Assembly (NCBI GenBank): GCA_945889565.1
Contig: CAMDBZ010000056.1
Location: 1 to 8,998 of the forward strand
From: Thermoflexus hugenholtzii JAD2
GTDB taxonomy: Bacteria; Chloroflexota; Dehalococcoidia; UBA2979
Length of the DNA stretch: 8,998 nucleotides
Reading direction: 5' to 3'
Below are positions 1-5,724 of the stretch, one piece after another; within the stretch, counting starts at the first letter, position 1, and each line of letters opens with the position of its first letter. The translations under genes were made by a program, and so were the position numbers. The notes beneath the pieces are model-generated. The model saw nothing but the letters and a program-made list of their open reading frames with translations. It made no database searches and had not been told where the DNA came from.

Positions 1-1
1 C

Positions 2-892
2 GCCGCCATGCTGCGTGAGCAGGCCGAGGCCGCGCTCTACGCAGCGAAGCGCCGCGGCCGCGACACCATTGTGTTCTTCGAGGACGCCGGTGCAGTCGTC
101 GACATCGCGTTCACCGGCGCCAAGACCGCCGCCGTCCGCCGCGCCATCAGCGAGCGCCGCATGGACGCCGCCTTCCAGCCGATCTTCGACCTGAGCAGCG
201 GCGAACTGCGTGCCTTCGAGGCCCTCGCCCGCACCCCGGCCGACCTCGGCCTCGGCGGCCCCCAGGAGGCGTTCGACATCGCCGATCGCATCGGTCACAC
301 GCACGAGCTGGACTCCGTCTGTCGGGCCGCCGCGTTCGCGGGCGCCCATGCGCTGCCACCCGGCGTACGGCTCTTCCTCAACATCGCCCCGTCGGCGCTG
401 CTCCATCGCGACTTCTCGCCCGACGCGCTCGCCGCCGAGGCGCGCGCCGCGGGCCTCGACCCGTCGCGCATCGTCGTCGAAGTCACCGAGCGCGCTGGCG
501 TGCCCGCCGCGACGCTCGCTTTGCACGGCGCACACCTGCGCGCGGCCGGCTTCGGCCTCGCCCTCGACGACGTCGGCGCGGGCAACGCCGGGCTCGAGAC
601 GCTGCGCCACATGACCGTCGACGTGATCAAGATCGACCGCATGGTGATCGCGAACGCCGGCACCGACCGCGCCAGCCGCGCCGTGCTCTACGCCATCGTC
701 GCCTTCGCCGCCGAGTCCGGCGCCGAGGTCGTCGCCGAGGGCATCGAGACCGCCGCAGAGCTCGCGCTGATCCGTGCCGTCGCCCGCCCAAGCACCGTGG
801 GCGGCCCGCCCCGCATCCACCTCGTGCAGGGCTACCTGTTCGGCCGCCCGCAGGCCGCCATGGCCGACGGCCCGGCCCAGCTCGCCGCCTGA
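2..892 (+). CDS. GGDEF-EAL protein, 3' part (cyclic-di-GMP phosphodiesterase)
   Basis: This is the C-terminal part of a cyclic-di-GMP signalling protein whose start lies before the window. The reading frame is open from base 2, and its first codons encode the end of a GGDEF domain (ALYAAKRRGRD, like the usual ADxALYxAKxxGRN close), so the ATG at 8 is internal. A complete EAL domain follows. Counting from that Met: EAL at 71-73, Asn125, Glu158 (VEVTE), Asp187-Asp188 (DDVGAG), Lys208 (IKIDR), Glu244 (AEGIE) and Gln274 (QGYLFGRP). These match the metal-binding and catalytic positions known for active EAL phosphodiesterases, so hydrolysis of c-di-GMP to pGpG is likely. DDFG is DDVG here, and a short Pro/Gly-rich insertion (about 260-268) precedes QGY. 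Whether the GGDEF half is active, and what sensor domain lies further upstream, cannot be seen. It ends 105 bases before the next gene and appears unrelated to it. Confidence 0.9.
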   Translation, partial: AAMLREQAEAALYAAKRRGRDTIVFFEDAGAVVDIAFTGAKTAAVRRAISERRMDAAFQPIFDLSSGELRAFEALARTPADLGLGGPQEAFDIADRIGHTHELDSVCRAAAFAGAHALPPGVRLFLNIAPSALLHRDFSPDALAAEARAAGLDPSRIVVEVTERAGVPAATLALHGAHLRAAGFGLALDDVGAGNAGLETLRHMTVDVIKIDRMVIANAGTDRASRAVLYAIVAFAAESGAEVVAEGIETAAELALIRAVARPSTVGGPPRIHLVQGYLFGRPQAAMADGPAQLAA

Positions 893-957
893 CCGCCGCT
901 CACATCGCCGCGCCTCCATCCGGCCCGCCTCTGCCCAGCGTATTACCGGTAGACGCC

Positions 958-963
958 TACAAT
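958..963 (+). promoter_or_regulatory. Candidate -10 box (TACAAT) for the solute-binding protein gene
   Basis: TACAAT matches five of six bases of the -10 consensus in otherwise GC-rich sequence and would give a leader of about 30 bases. No good -35 lies 16-18 bases upstream. An 8-base palindrome, TACCGGTA (944-951), sits just upstream and could be an operator or chance. Confidence 0.3.
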
Positions 964-997
964 GGCGGCCTCCACCTGTACGAAAGGACACACGGCT

Positions 998-2779
998 ATG
1001 GTCATCGACGAGCAGCCCCGGCGGCTCGCCCACGCACTCGACCGGCGCACCGTGCTGCGCACCGGCGCGCTCGCGGCCGGCGGGCTCGCCGCCGCTGCGC
1101 TCATCGGCTGCGGCAGCGACGAGGAGGAAGCAGCGCCCGCGGGCGGCGCCACAAGCACCGGCACGGCGGCCGCGCAGTCCGGCACGCCGGCGGACGGCAT
1201 CACCGTCGCGGGTAAGTTTATCCCCTTCAACTTCCCGGAACCCGCAGGCAAGACGCCGAAGGCCGGCGGCACCGCCACCTTCGCCGTCACGTGGGACGTC
1301 TCCACCATGGACCCCTCCAAGTCCGCCGCCGGCGGCACGGTGACCGTCCCTAACGTCGTCTACAACCGCCTGCTCGGCTTCAAGCGCGGCCCCAGCGCCG
1401 ACCCCTTCAAGCTCGAGATCGTGCCGGAGCTCGCGAAGTCCTGGGAGCAGTCCCCGGACGGCCTCACCTACACGTTCAAGCTCGAACCCAACGTGAAGTG
1501 GCAGAACATCGCGCCGCTCAACGGCCGCGCGTTCTCCGCCGCCGACGTGAAGTTCGCTTACGAGCGCTACCAGAAGGAAGGCGTGCACCGCCCCTACTTC
1601 ACCAACGTGAAGTCCATCGAGGCGCCCGACGCGACCACGGTGAAGCTCACGCTCAACAAGCCGCAGCCCGACCTGCTGATCCCGCTCGCCAGCCGCTACA
1701 CCACCATCCACCCCAAGGAACTGGTCGACAGCGGCGAGATCGACAAGAAGGCGATCGGCACCGGCCCGATGATCCTCAAGGAAGCGGCCTCCGGCGTCGG
1801 CGCCACGTTCGACAAGAGCCCCGACTACTGGATGGGCAAGGTGCTCATCGACCAGCTCGTCTGCAAGGTGCAGACCGACGGCGCAGCGCAGCTCGCCGCC
1901 TTCCGCGCGAAGCAGATCGAGTTCGGCTACACCGTCGGCACGACGGTGATCGAGCTCGAGCAGCTGCTCAAGACGAACCCGGACATCCAGGCAAACACGG
2001 CGCAGCCGGTCACCAACACGTTCGCGATCTCGTTCAACCTCGACCTGCCCAAATGGCAGGACGTGCGCACCCGCCGCGCGGTCAGCATGATCATGGACCG
2101 CAAGGAGATCATCGACATCGCGCTGCGCACCTACGGTGTCTCGACGCCGACGATGCCGTGGATCTTCATCTTCGATAAGCCGCCGACCGCCGAGTCCGGC
2201 CAGCTCGGCAAATGGTGGAAGACCGATGTCGCCGAGGCGAAGAAGCTGCTCGAGGCCGCCGGCCAGAGCAACCTCGAGATGCCGATGATCTACTACAACT
2301 ACGGCGACTCCTCCAACAAGACGCCGAACGAAGTGCTGGTCAACCAGTTCCAGAAGGCCGGCGTCAAGCTCGACGCGCGCTCCGTCGACTACACCGAGTT
2401 CAACTCGCAGTGGGTCGGCGCCAAGTTCCCGGACGTCGCCGACGGCTGGGCCGCCCAGGGCTTCGACACCGACAACTTCTTCTACCAGCACGTGCGCTCA
2501 GACTCGCCCGGCAACCGCTGGCGCATCAAGGACACCGAGCTCGACGCCTGGGCCGAGCAGCAGCGCAGCGAGATCGACCCGCAGAAGCGCAAGGAAATCC
2601 TGCGCAAAATGTGGGACAAGACGCTGGACCAGGCCTACCGCATCGAAAAGCCGGGAGCCATCGCCGCGACGGTCTACCAGCCGTGGCTGCGCGGCGTGCG
2701 CTGGGTCGGCGTGCTCGGCGCAAACTCGTACTACTACGACATCGGCGCGCAGCTCACGAACATGTGGCTCGACAAGTAG
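998..2779 (+). CDS. ABC transporter substrate-binding lipoprotein, family 5 (peptide/oligopeptide type)
   Basis: A 593-residue extracytoplasmic solute-binding protein of the SBP_bac_5 family (DppA/OppA-like), which captures peptides or similar solutes for an ABC importer. I chose the ATG at 998 over the in-frame ATG at 962 because GAAAGGA (982-988) lies about 9 bases upstream and the signal then starts normally. Arg16-Arg17 followed by TVLR resembles a twin-arginine motif. A hydrophobic stretch leads to the lipobox LIGC with Cys38 as the lipidated residue, then a linker rich in Glu, Ala, Gly and Thr to about residue 68. The mature domain follows, with the family's features (STMDP near 102-106, a VPELAKSWE-type strand near 142-150, SAADVKFAYER near 180-190). 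The C-terminal part is rich in Trp, Tyr and Asn, as expected for a ligand cleft. No permease or ATPase gene is adjacent, so its partners must be elsewhere. Substrate is unknown; nickel, glycosides or opines are other ligands of this family. Confidence 0.9.
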   Translation: MVIDEQPRRLAHALDRRTVLRTGALAAGGLAAAALIGCGSDEEEAAPAGGATSTGTAAAQSGTPADGITVAGKFIPFNFPEPAGKTPKAGGTATFAVTWDVSTMDPSKSAAGGTVTVPNVVYNRLLGFKRGPSADPFKLEIVPELAKSWEQSPDGLTYTFKLEPNVKWQNIAPLNGRAFSAADVKFAYERYQKEGVHRPYFTNVKSIEAPDATTVKLTLNKPQPDLLIPLASRYTTIHPKELVDSGEIDKKAIGTGPMILKEAASGVGATFDKSPDYWMGKVLIDQLVCKVQTDGAAQLAAFRAKQIEFGYTVGTTVIELEQLLKTNPDIQANTAQPVTNTFAISFNLDLPKWQDVRTRRAVSMIMDRKEIIDIALRTYGVSTPTMPWIFIFDKPPTAESGQLGKWWKTDVAEAKKLLEAAGQSNLEMPMIYYNYGDSSNKTPNEVLVNQFQKAGVKLDARSVDYTEFNSQWVGAKFPDVADGWAAQGFDTDNFFYQHVRSDSPGNRWRIKDTELDAWAEQQRSEIDPQKRKEILRKMWDKTLDQAYRIEKPGAIAATVYQPWLRGVRWVGVLGANSYYYDIGAQLTNMWLDK

Positions 2780-2821
2780 CCGTACTCCCGTCTGCGCGCA
2801 GCCAGCGCGCCCCGACGCCAC

Positions 2822-2854
2822 CGCGAGCGGCCCGGCCCAACCGGGCCGCTCGCG
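2822..2854 (+). terminator. 14-bp GC-rich hairpin after the solute-binding protein gene
   Basis: Perfect inverted repeat of 14 bp (2822-2835 with 2841-2854) around the loop CCCAA, starting 43 bases after the stop codon. It is placed like an intrinsic terminator but has no T-run after it (CTATCCC follows), so it may instead be an mRNA 3' stabiliser or act with Rho. Confidence 0.6.
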
Positions 2855-2890
2855 CTATCCCACTCCCCACACTCCGCCATGCGCGTGCGT

Positions 2891-2896
2891 TATGCT
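2891..2896 (+). promoter_or_regulatory. Candidate -10 box (TATGCT) for the crotonase gene
   Basis: TATGCT is the only AT-rich hexamer of this type between the hairpin at 2822-2854 and the ATG at 2956. Transcription would begin near 2903, directly ahead of an inverted repeat GGCGCA (2905-2910) / TGCGCC (2923-2928). That repeat encloses the alternating tract CGCGCGCGCG (2912-2921), so the message could start with a hairpin. No -35 consensus is visible. Confidence 0.3.
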
Positions 2897-2955
2897 CCCG
2901 CCCAGGCGCACCGCGCGCGCGTTGCGCCGCGACCCCGCGCGAACGGAGGGCACGC

Positions 2956-3768
2956 ATGGCCGACCCCACGCACGTCATTGAGGACGAATCGATCCGCATC
3001 GAGGAGTACGGCAACGTCGCCGTCATCAAGATCAACCGCCCCGAACGCCTCAACGCCTGGGGCCGCGAGATGGACGTGAGCATCGAGCGCTACATGCGCG
3101 AGCTCAGCGCCGGCGAGTACCGCATCCGCGCCGTCGTGATCACCGGCGAAGGCCGCGCCTTCTGCGCCGGCGGCAACGTGAAGAACTTCCCCGGCGCCAA
3201 CATCGAGCAGCAGCGCCCGCCGTGGCGCCCCGCCCACCCCGACATCTACGCGACGACGTGGATGCGCAAGTCGGACGTGCCCGTGATCGCCGCGATCAAC
3301 GGCTACTGCATGGGCATGGGCATCGGCGTCGCGCTCGGCTCGGACATCCGCATCGCCGCCGACGACGCCGTGTTCCAGGTCGCGCAGATCAAGCGCGGCA
3401 TCACCGCGGACTACGGCGTGCCGTACTTCCTCCCGCGCGCCGTCGGCATGCAGCGCGCGCTCGAGCTCATGTTCACCGCGCGCCGCTTCACCGCGCAGGA
3501 GGCGCTCGACTTCGGCATGGTGCTCGAGGTCGTGCCCGCCGCCTCGCTGCTCGACCGCGCGCTCGCGCTCGCGCAGGAGATCGCCGCCGGCCCACCACTC
3601 GGCATCGCCGGCACGAAGCAGCTCGCGTACTCCGTCGAGCACGACCAGCTCGAACGCGTGCAGCTGCTCACGAACCAGATGGTCAACCAGCTCTTCGTCA
3701 CCGAAGACGGCGTCGAGGGCGTCAAGGCGTTCATGGAGCGCCGCGAGCCAGCCTTCCGCGGCCGGTAG
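2956..3768 (+). CDS. Enoyl-CoA hydratase/isomerase (crotonase) family protein with atypical active site
   Basis: A 270-residue crotonase-fold protein of normal family length. The ATG at 2956 has GGAGGG (2945-2950) five bases upstream; the same frame is open further upstream but lacks family sequence there. The acyl-CoA thioester is held by an oxyanion hole from the AFCAGG region (68-73) and Gly122 (NGYCMGMGIG, 115-124); both are present. The two glutamates that add water in classical enoyl-CoA hydratases (Glu144 and Glu164 of the rat enzyme) align by eye with Gly124 and Gln144, so simple hydratase chemistry is doubtful. Asp152, in ITADYG eight residues after Gln144, sits where dienoyl-CoA isomerase has an active-site Asp and close to the nucleophilic Asp of 4-chlorobenzoyl-CoA dehalogenase. 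The stretch VGMQRALELMFTARRFTAQEAL (164-184, quoted in pieces: VGMQRALELM, then FTARRFTAQEAL) is the usual C-terminal family signature. An isomerase, hydrolase or other acyl-CoA role is possible; the substrate is unknown. It is probably transcribed alone and converges on the peroxiredoxin operon. Confidence 0.88.
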   Translation: MADPTHVIEDESIRIEEYGNVAVIKINRPERLNAWGREMDVSIERYMRELSAGEYRIRAVVITGEGRAFCAGGNVKNFPGANIEQQRPPWRPAHPDIYATTWMRKSDVPVIAAINGYCMGMGIGVALGSDIRIAADDAVFQVAQIKRGITADYGVPYFLPRAVGMQRALELMFTARRFTAQEALDFGMVLEVVPAASLLDRALALAQEIAAGPPLGIAGTKQLAYSVEHDQLERVQLLTNQMVNQLFVTEDGVEGVKAFMERREPAFRGR

Positions 3769-3795
3769 GCGCGGCCGCTAGCCGCACCCGCGCTC

Positions 3796-3833
3796 CACGC
3801 AGCGCAGTGACACGCGCGTCGCTGCGCTGCGTG
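3796..3833. terminator. Hairpin between convergent genes, possible bidirectional terminator
   Basis: Perfect 12-bp inverted repeat (3796-3807 with 3822-3833). It extends inward by a T-G wobble and three more pairs (GAC/GTC) to a six-base loop at 3812-3817. It lies between the 3' ends of the crotonase gene (3768) and the peroxiredoxin gene (3855), where it can serve both strands. Neither side has a T-run, so intrinsic termination is uncertain. Confidence 0.55.
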
Positions 3834-3854
3834 CGCGGTCCCGCTCGCCCGGCG

Positions 3855-4334
3855 CTACCGCGCGCCCGCCTGCTGCAACGCCGCGAGCACGGCCGCACCG
3901 TGATCGGCAGCGCGCGCACGCTTCCACACGCGCAGCAGCCGCCCGTCCCGCCCGATCACGAACGTCGCGCGCGTCATGCCGATGGACGTGCGCCCGTACA
4001 GCGTCTTCTCGCCCCACGCACCGTAGCGCGTCGCCACCGCCGCGCCCTCGTCGACGAGCAGCGGGAACGGCAGCGCGTGCGCCGCGCGGAAGCGCTGGTG
4101 CGACGCCGCGTCGTCCGTCGACACGCCAAGCACCACGGCGCCCGCCGCCACGATCGCCGTGTGCGCATCGCGCAGCGAGCACGCTTGCGTCGTGCAGCCG
4201 GGCGTCGCGTCCTTCGGATAGAAGTACAGCACCACCGTGCGCCCCGCGTAGTCCGCCAGCCGGTGCAGCGCGCCGCCCTGGTCGCGCAGCGCAAAGTCCG
4301 GCGCGCGCTCCCCCGCGGCGAGCGTGACCGCCAC
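3855..4334 (-). CDS. bcp: Peroxiredoxin, Bcp/PrxQ type (thioredoxin-dependent thiol peroxidase)
   Basis: A cytoplasmic peroxidase of 159 residues that reduces H2O2 and organic hydroperoxides and is recycled by thioredoxin or a similar thiol donor. The AhpC/TSA fold begins at about residue 6 (AGERAPDFAL). The active site reads YPKDATPGCTTQAC, with Pro40, Thr44, the peroxidatic Cys47 and a second Cys52. The five-residue Cys spacing is that of the atypical two-Cys Bcp/PrxQ group, in which the second Cys resolves the sulfenic acid. Arg122 (MTRATFVIG) matches the Arg that stabilises the thiolate. The start is the GTG at 4334, whose G is the last base of the methyltransferase stop (TAGTG); no better start exists and the length then matches the family. 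The open frame runs far upstream inside the methyltransferase gene, but that part is a shadow, not a fusion. It is last in a three-gene operon and probably translationally coupled. Confidence 0.93.
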   Translation of the reverse strand: MAVTLAAGERAPDFALRDQGGALHRLADYAGRTVVLYFYPKDATPGCTTQACSLRDAHTAIVAAGAVVLGVSTDDAASHQRFRAAHALPFPLLVDEGAAVATRYGAWGEKTLYGRTSIGMTRATFVIGRDGRLLRVWKRARAADHGAAVLAALQQAGAR

Positions 4335-5182
4335 TACCGCGCCCCGCGCACGCGCCAGGTGAGCAGCCCCACCGGCACGCGCTGCGCGGCGAGCGCGACG
4401 CGCCCGTCCGGCTGCGCTTCGAGCTCGCCTGCGATAATCCGCTGCACGCGCCGCAGCGCCGCGGGCGTCTGCTCCACCAGCGCCGTCGCCGCCACGTCGC
4501 GCGCCGCCTCGCGCGCGTCCGCGTACACACGCCCGAACCGCCGCTCGCCCATCGCCAGCTCGGGCTGCATGCCCAGCTCGTGCAGCACGGGGATCAGGTC
4601 CGCGAGCCCCGGCTGACGCACCCGCGCTGCGCCGTGAAACGCGAGCACCACCCGCTCCACCGCGCGCCCCATGTCGAGCGCCGACCCGTGCACGATGCAC
4701 ACCCAGCGCTCCGCTGCCGCGACGGCGCGCCCCAGGAACTGCTCGATCTCCAGCACCGGGCCCAGCACGTTCGCCATCAGCACCGCCGTCGCCGGCGTCA
4801 CCCGCGGGCCCGGCCACGTGCGCTCCACAAGTGTGTAGTTCGCCAGCCCCGCCCGCGCGAACGCCGCGCGCGCCTCGCCCGCCATCGCCGCCGAGGGCTC
4901 CACCAGCGTCACATGCCCCGTCACCCGCGCCAGCGGCACCGCGTAGCGCCCGGCCCCGGCGCCGATGTCCAGCACAGTGTCCGTGCGCTCCAGCCGGTCC
5001 ACGACCTGCGGCAGTCCCCACCCCGGCGCCTGCCGCAGGTCGCCGATGCTGCGCGAGAAACTGGGAGCGCGCCCCGCCCACCAGTCGTCCGGCGGACCGC
5101 CCAGCTGCGCAAGCTGCGCGTCCATTTGCTCGCGCCTGGCCAGCACCAGCGCGCGCCAGCGGTCAACCGCCGTGTCCGCCAC
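4334..5182 (-). CDS. Class I SAM-dependent methyltransferase, substrate unknown
   Basis: A 282-residue protein with a Rossmann-type S-adenosylmethionine-binding domain. Motif I is VLDIGAGAGRY (70-80). The acidic residue expected at the end of strand 2 is Glu95 (VTLVEPSAAM). A further strand lies near 133-142 (AVLMANVLGP), where class I enzymes line the catalytic pocket. The N-terminal 65 residues are Trp-rich (DDWWAG, 32-37) and may cap the substrate site. The C-terminal 100 residues (GERRFGRVYADAREAARDVA and beyond) are outside the core and I do not recognise them. Start is GTG at 5182, overlapping the TAG stop of the preceding gene by one base; a weak AGGA lies three bases upstream. It ends with the same TAGTG arrangement into the peroxiredoxin gene. 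The fold is clear; the acceptor (small molecule, protein or RNA) is not. Confidence 0.82.
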   Translation of the reverse strand: MADTAVDRWRALVLARREQMDAQLAQLGGPPDDWWAGRAPSFSRSIGDLRQAPGWGLPQVVDRLERTDTVLDIGAGAGRYAVPLARVTGHVTLVEPSAAMAGEARAAFARAGLANYTLVERTWPGPRVTPATAVLMANVLGPVLEIEQFLGRAVAAAERWVCIVHGSALDMGRAVERVVLAFHGAARVRQPGLADLIPVLHELGMQPELAMGERRFGRVYADAREAARDVAATALVEQTPAALRRVQRIIAGELEAQPDGRVALAAQRVPVGLLTWRVRGAR

Positions 5183-5421
5183 TAGTCCTGCTCTGGGAAC
5201 GCCACCAGCGACGTCGTCGACTGGATGCCCTCGAGCGTGCGGATGCGGTCGGAGAGGATCGGCGGGATGTCGGTCAGCGAGTCGGTGACCAGCTCGACCA
5301 CGATGTCGTAGGGCCCCATCACCTCGTGCACTGAGCGCACATTCGGGATGGCAGCGAGCGCCTCGACCACGCGCCGGGTCGCCCCGGGATTTGTGACGAT
5401 TAGCACATACGCCTTCACCAT
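5182..5421 (-). CDS. Stand-alone Lrp/AsnC ligand-binding (RAM) domain protein
   Basis: A 79-residue protein made only of the alpha-beta RAM domain found at the C terminus of Lrp/AsnC regulators; there is no room for a helix-turn-helix. It starts with the family's first strand (MVKAYVLIVT) and contains VRSVHEVMGPYDIVVELV, whose GPYD loop is the usual effector-binding turn. Stand-alone RAM proteins are known to oligomerise and bind amino acids, acting as sensors or by pairing with full-length Lrp proteins. Start choice: ATG at 5421 gives the typical N terminus. An in-frame TTG at 5433 would add four residues and cannot be excluded, and no clear Shine-Dalgarno is present for either. It is first in the operon with the methyltransferase and peroxiredoxin, and divergent from the 2-oxoacid oxidoreductase genes, an amino-acid-linked enzyme. 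A sensor role there is inferred. Confidence 0.88.
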   Translation of the reverse strand: MVKAYVLIVTNPGATRRVVEALAAIPNVRSVHEVMGPYDIVVELVTDSLTDIPPILSDRIRTLEGIQSTTSLVAFPEQD

Positions 5422-5468
5422 TTTGATAGCCAATCAGGGTGTGCGCTGCTGTGCCGGTTCGGCCCGGG

Positions 5469-5478
5469 TGTTATGATA
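5469..5478. promoter_or_regulatory. Near-symmetrical -10 box, candidate divergent promoter
   Basis: The plus strand reads TGTTATGATA: an extended -10 (TG, one base, then TATGAT at 5472-5477, five of six matches). The minus strand reads TATCAT at 5478-5473, also five of six. One AT-rich island could therefore start both the oxidoreductase message (about 5484 onward) and the RAM-domain operon (about 5466 downward, leader about 45 bases). No -35 consensus is visible in either direction; the TG extension would compensate on the plus strand. Confidence 0.45.
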
Positions 5479-5724
5479 CCGCCGCTCCATCACGTGCGGC
5501 GATATTGAACGTAGTAGCGCGCGCACCATACTCGGAGTAGGCGGCTTGGGGGCGGGAGACGCTCCCCGGCGCGCGATCAGCCGGTCCTTGCGCGGGAGCG
5601 CACACAGCCGCAGGTCCGATCGCGTCGCGGCCGTCAGGGCCGCGGCACCGCGTTCGGAGGCTGCACGCCGCCGAGCCACGTACGCCCTGTCCGGACGTGG
5701 AGCTGCAGTACAAAGGCCAGGCCG
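5479..5724 (+). other. Long leader region with several inverted repeats, upstream of the oxidoreductase
   Basis: About 245 bases lie between the candidate -10 and the ATG at 5725, with no convincing gene on either strand. Visible inverted repeats: GGGAG/CTCCC (5554-5558 with 5562-5566, loop ACG); CGCGGCC/GGCCGCG (5626-5632 with 5638-5644, loop GTCAG); and CCACGT/ACGTGG (5676-5681 with 5695-5700). CTGCA/TGCAG (5661-5665 with 5704-5708) encloses the last pair. That outermost stem ends four bases before the likely ribosome-binding AAAGG (5712-5716), so folding could affect translation. I recognise no known riboswitch or T-box motif; with GC this high some repeats are expected by chance. Confidence 0.35.

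Noticed and set aside
962..997. Upstream ATG at 962 as start of the solute-binding protein
   Set aside because: It has no Shine-Dalgarno, overlaps the candidate -10 box, and would put 12 extra residues before the signal. The ATG at 998 has GAAAGGA at good spacing.
2212..2955. Upstream extension of the crotonase reading frame to 518 residues
   Set aside because: The extra part overlaps the solute-binding protein gene in another frame and is Arg/Ala-rich. GGAGGG before the ATG at 2956 marks the real start.
3222..4616. 464-codon plus-strand open frame across the crotonase end and the peroxiredoxin operon
   Set aside because: It is Arg/His/Pro-rich throughout, crosses a hairpin between convergent genes, and conflicts with three motif-supported genes.
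4335..5081. N-terminal extension making the peroxiredoxin a 408-residue fusion
   Set aside because: The extension is Gly/Ala/Arg-rich low-complexity sequence read out of frame through the methyltransferase gene. The GTG at 4334 gives a normal Bcp-length protein.
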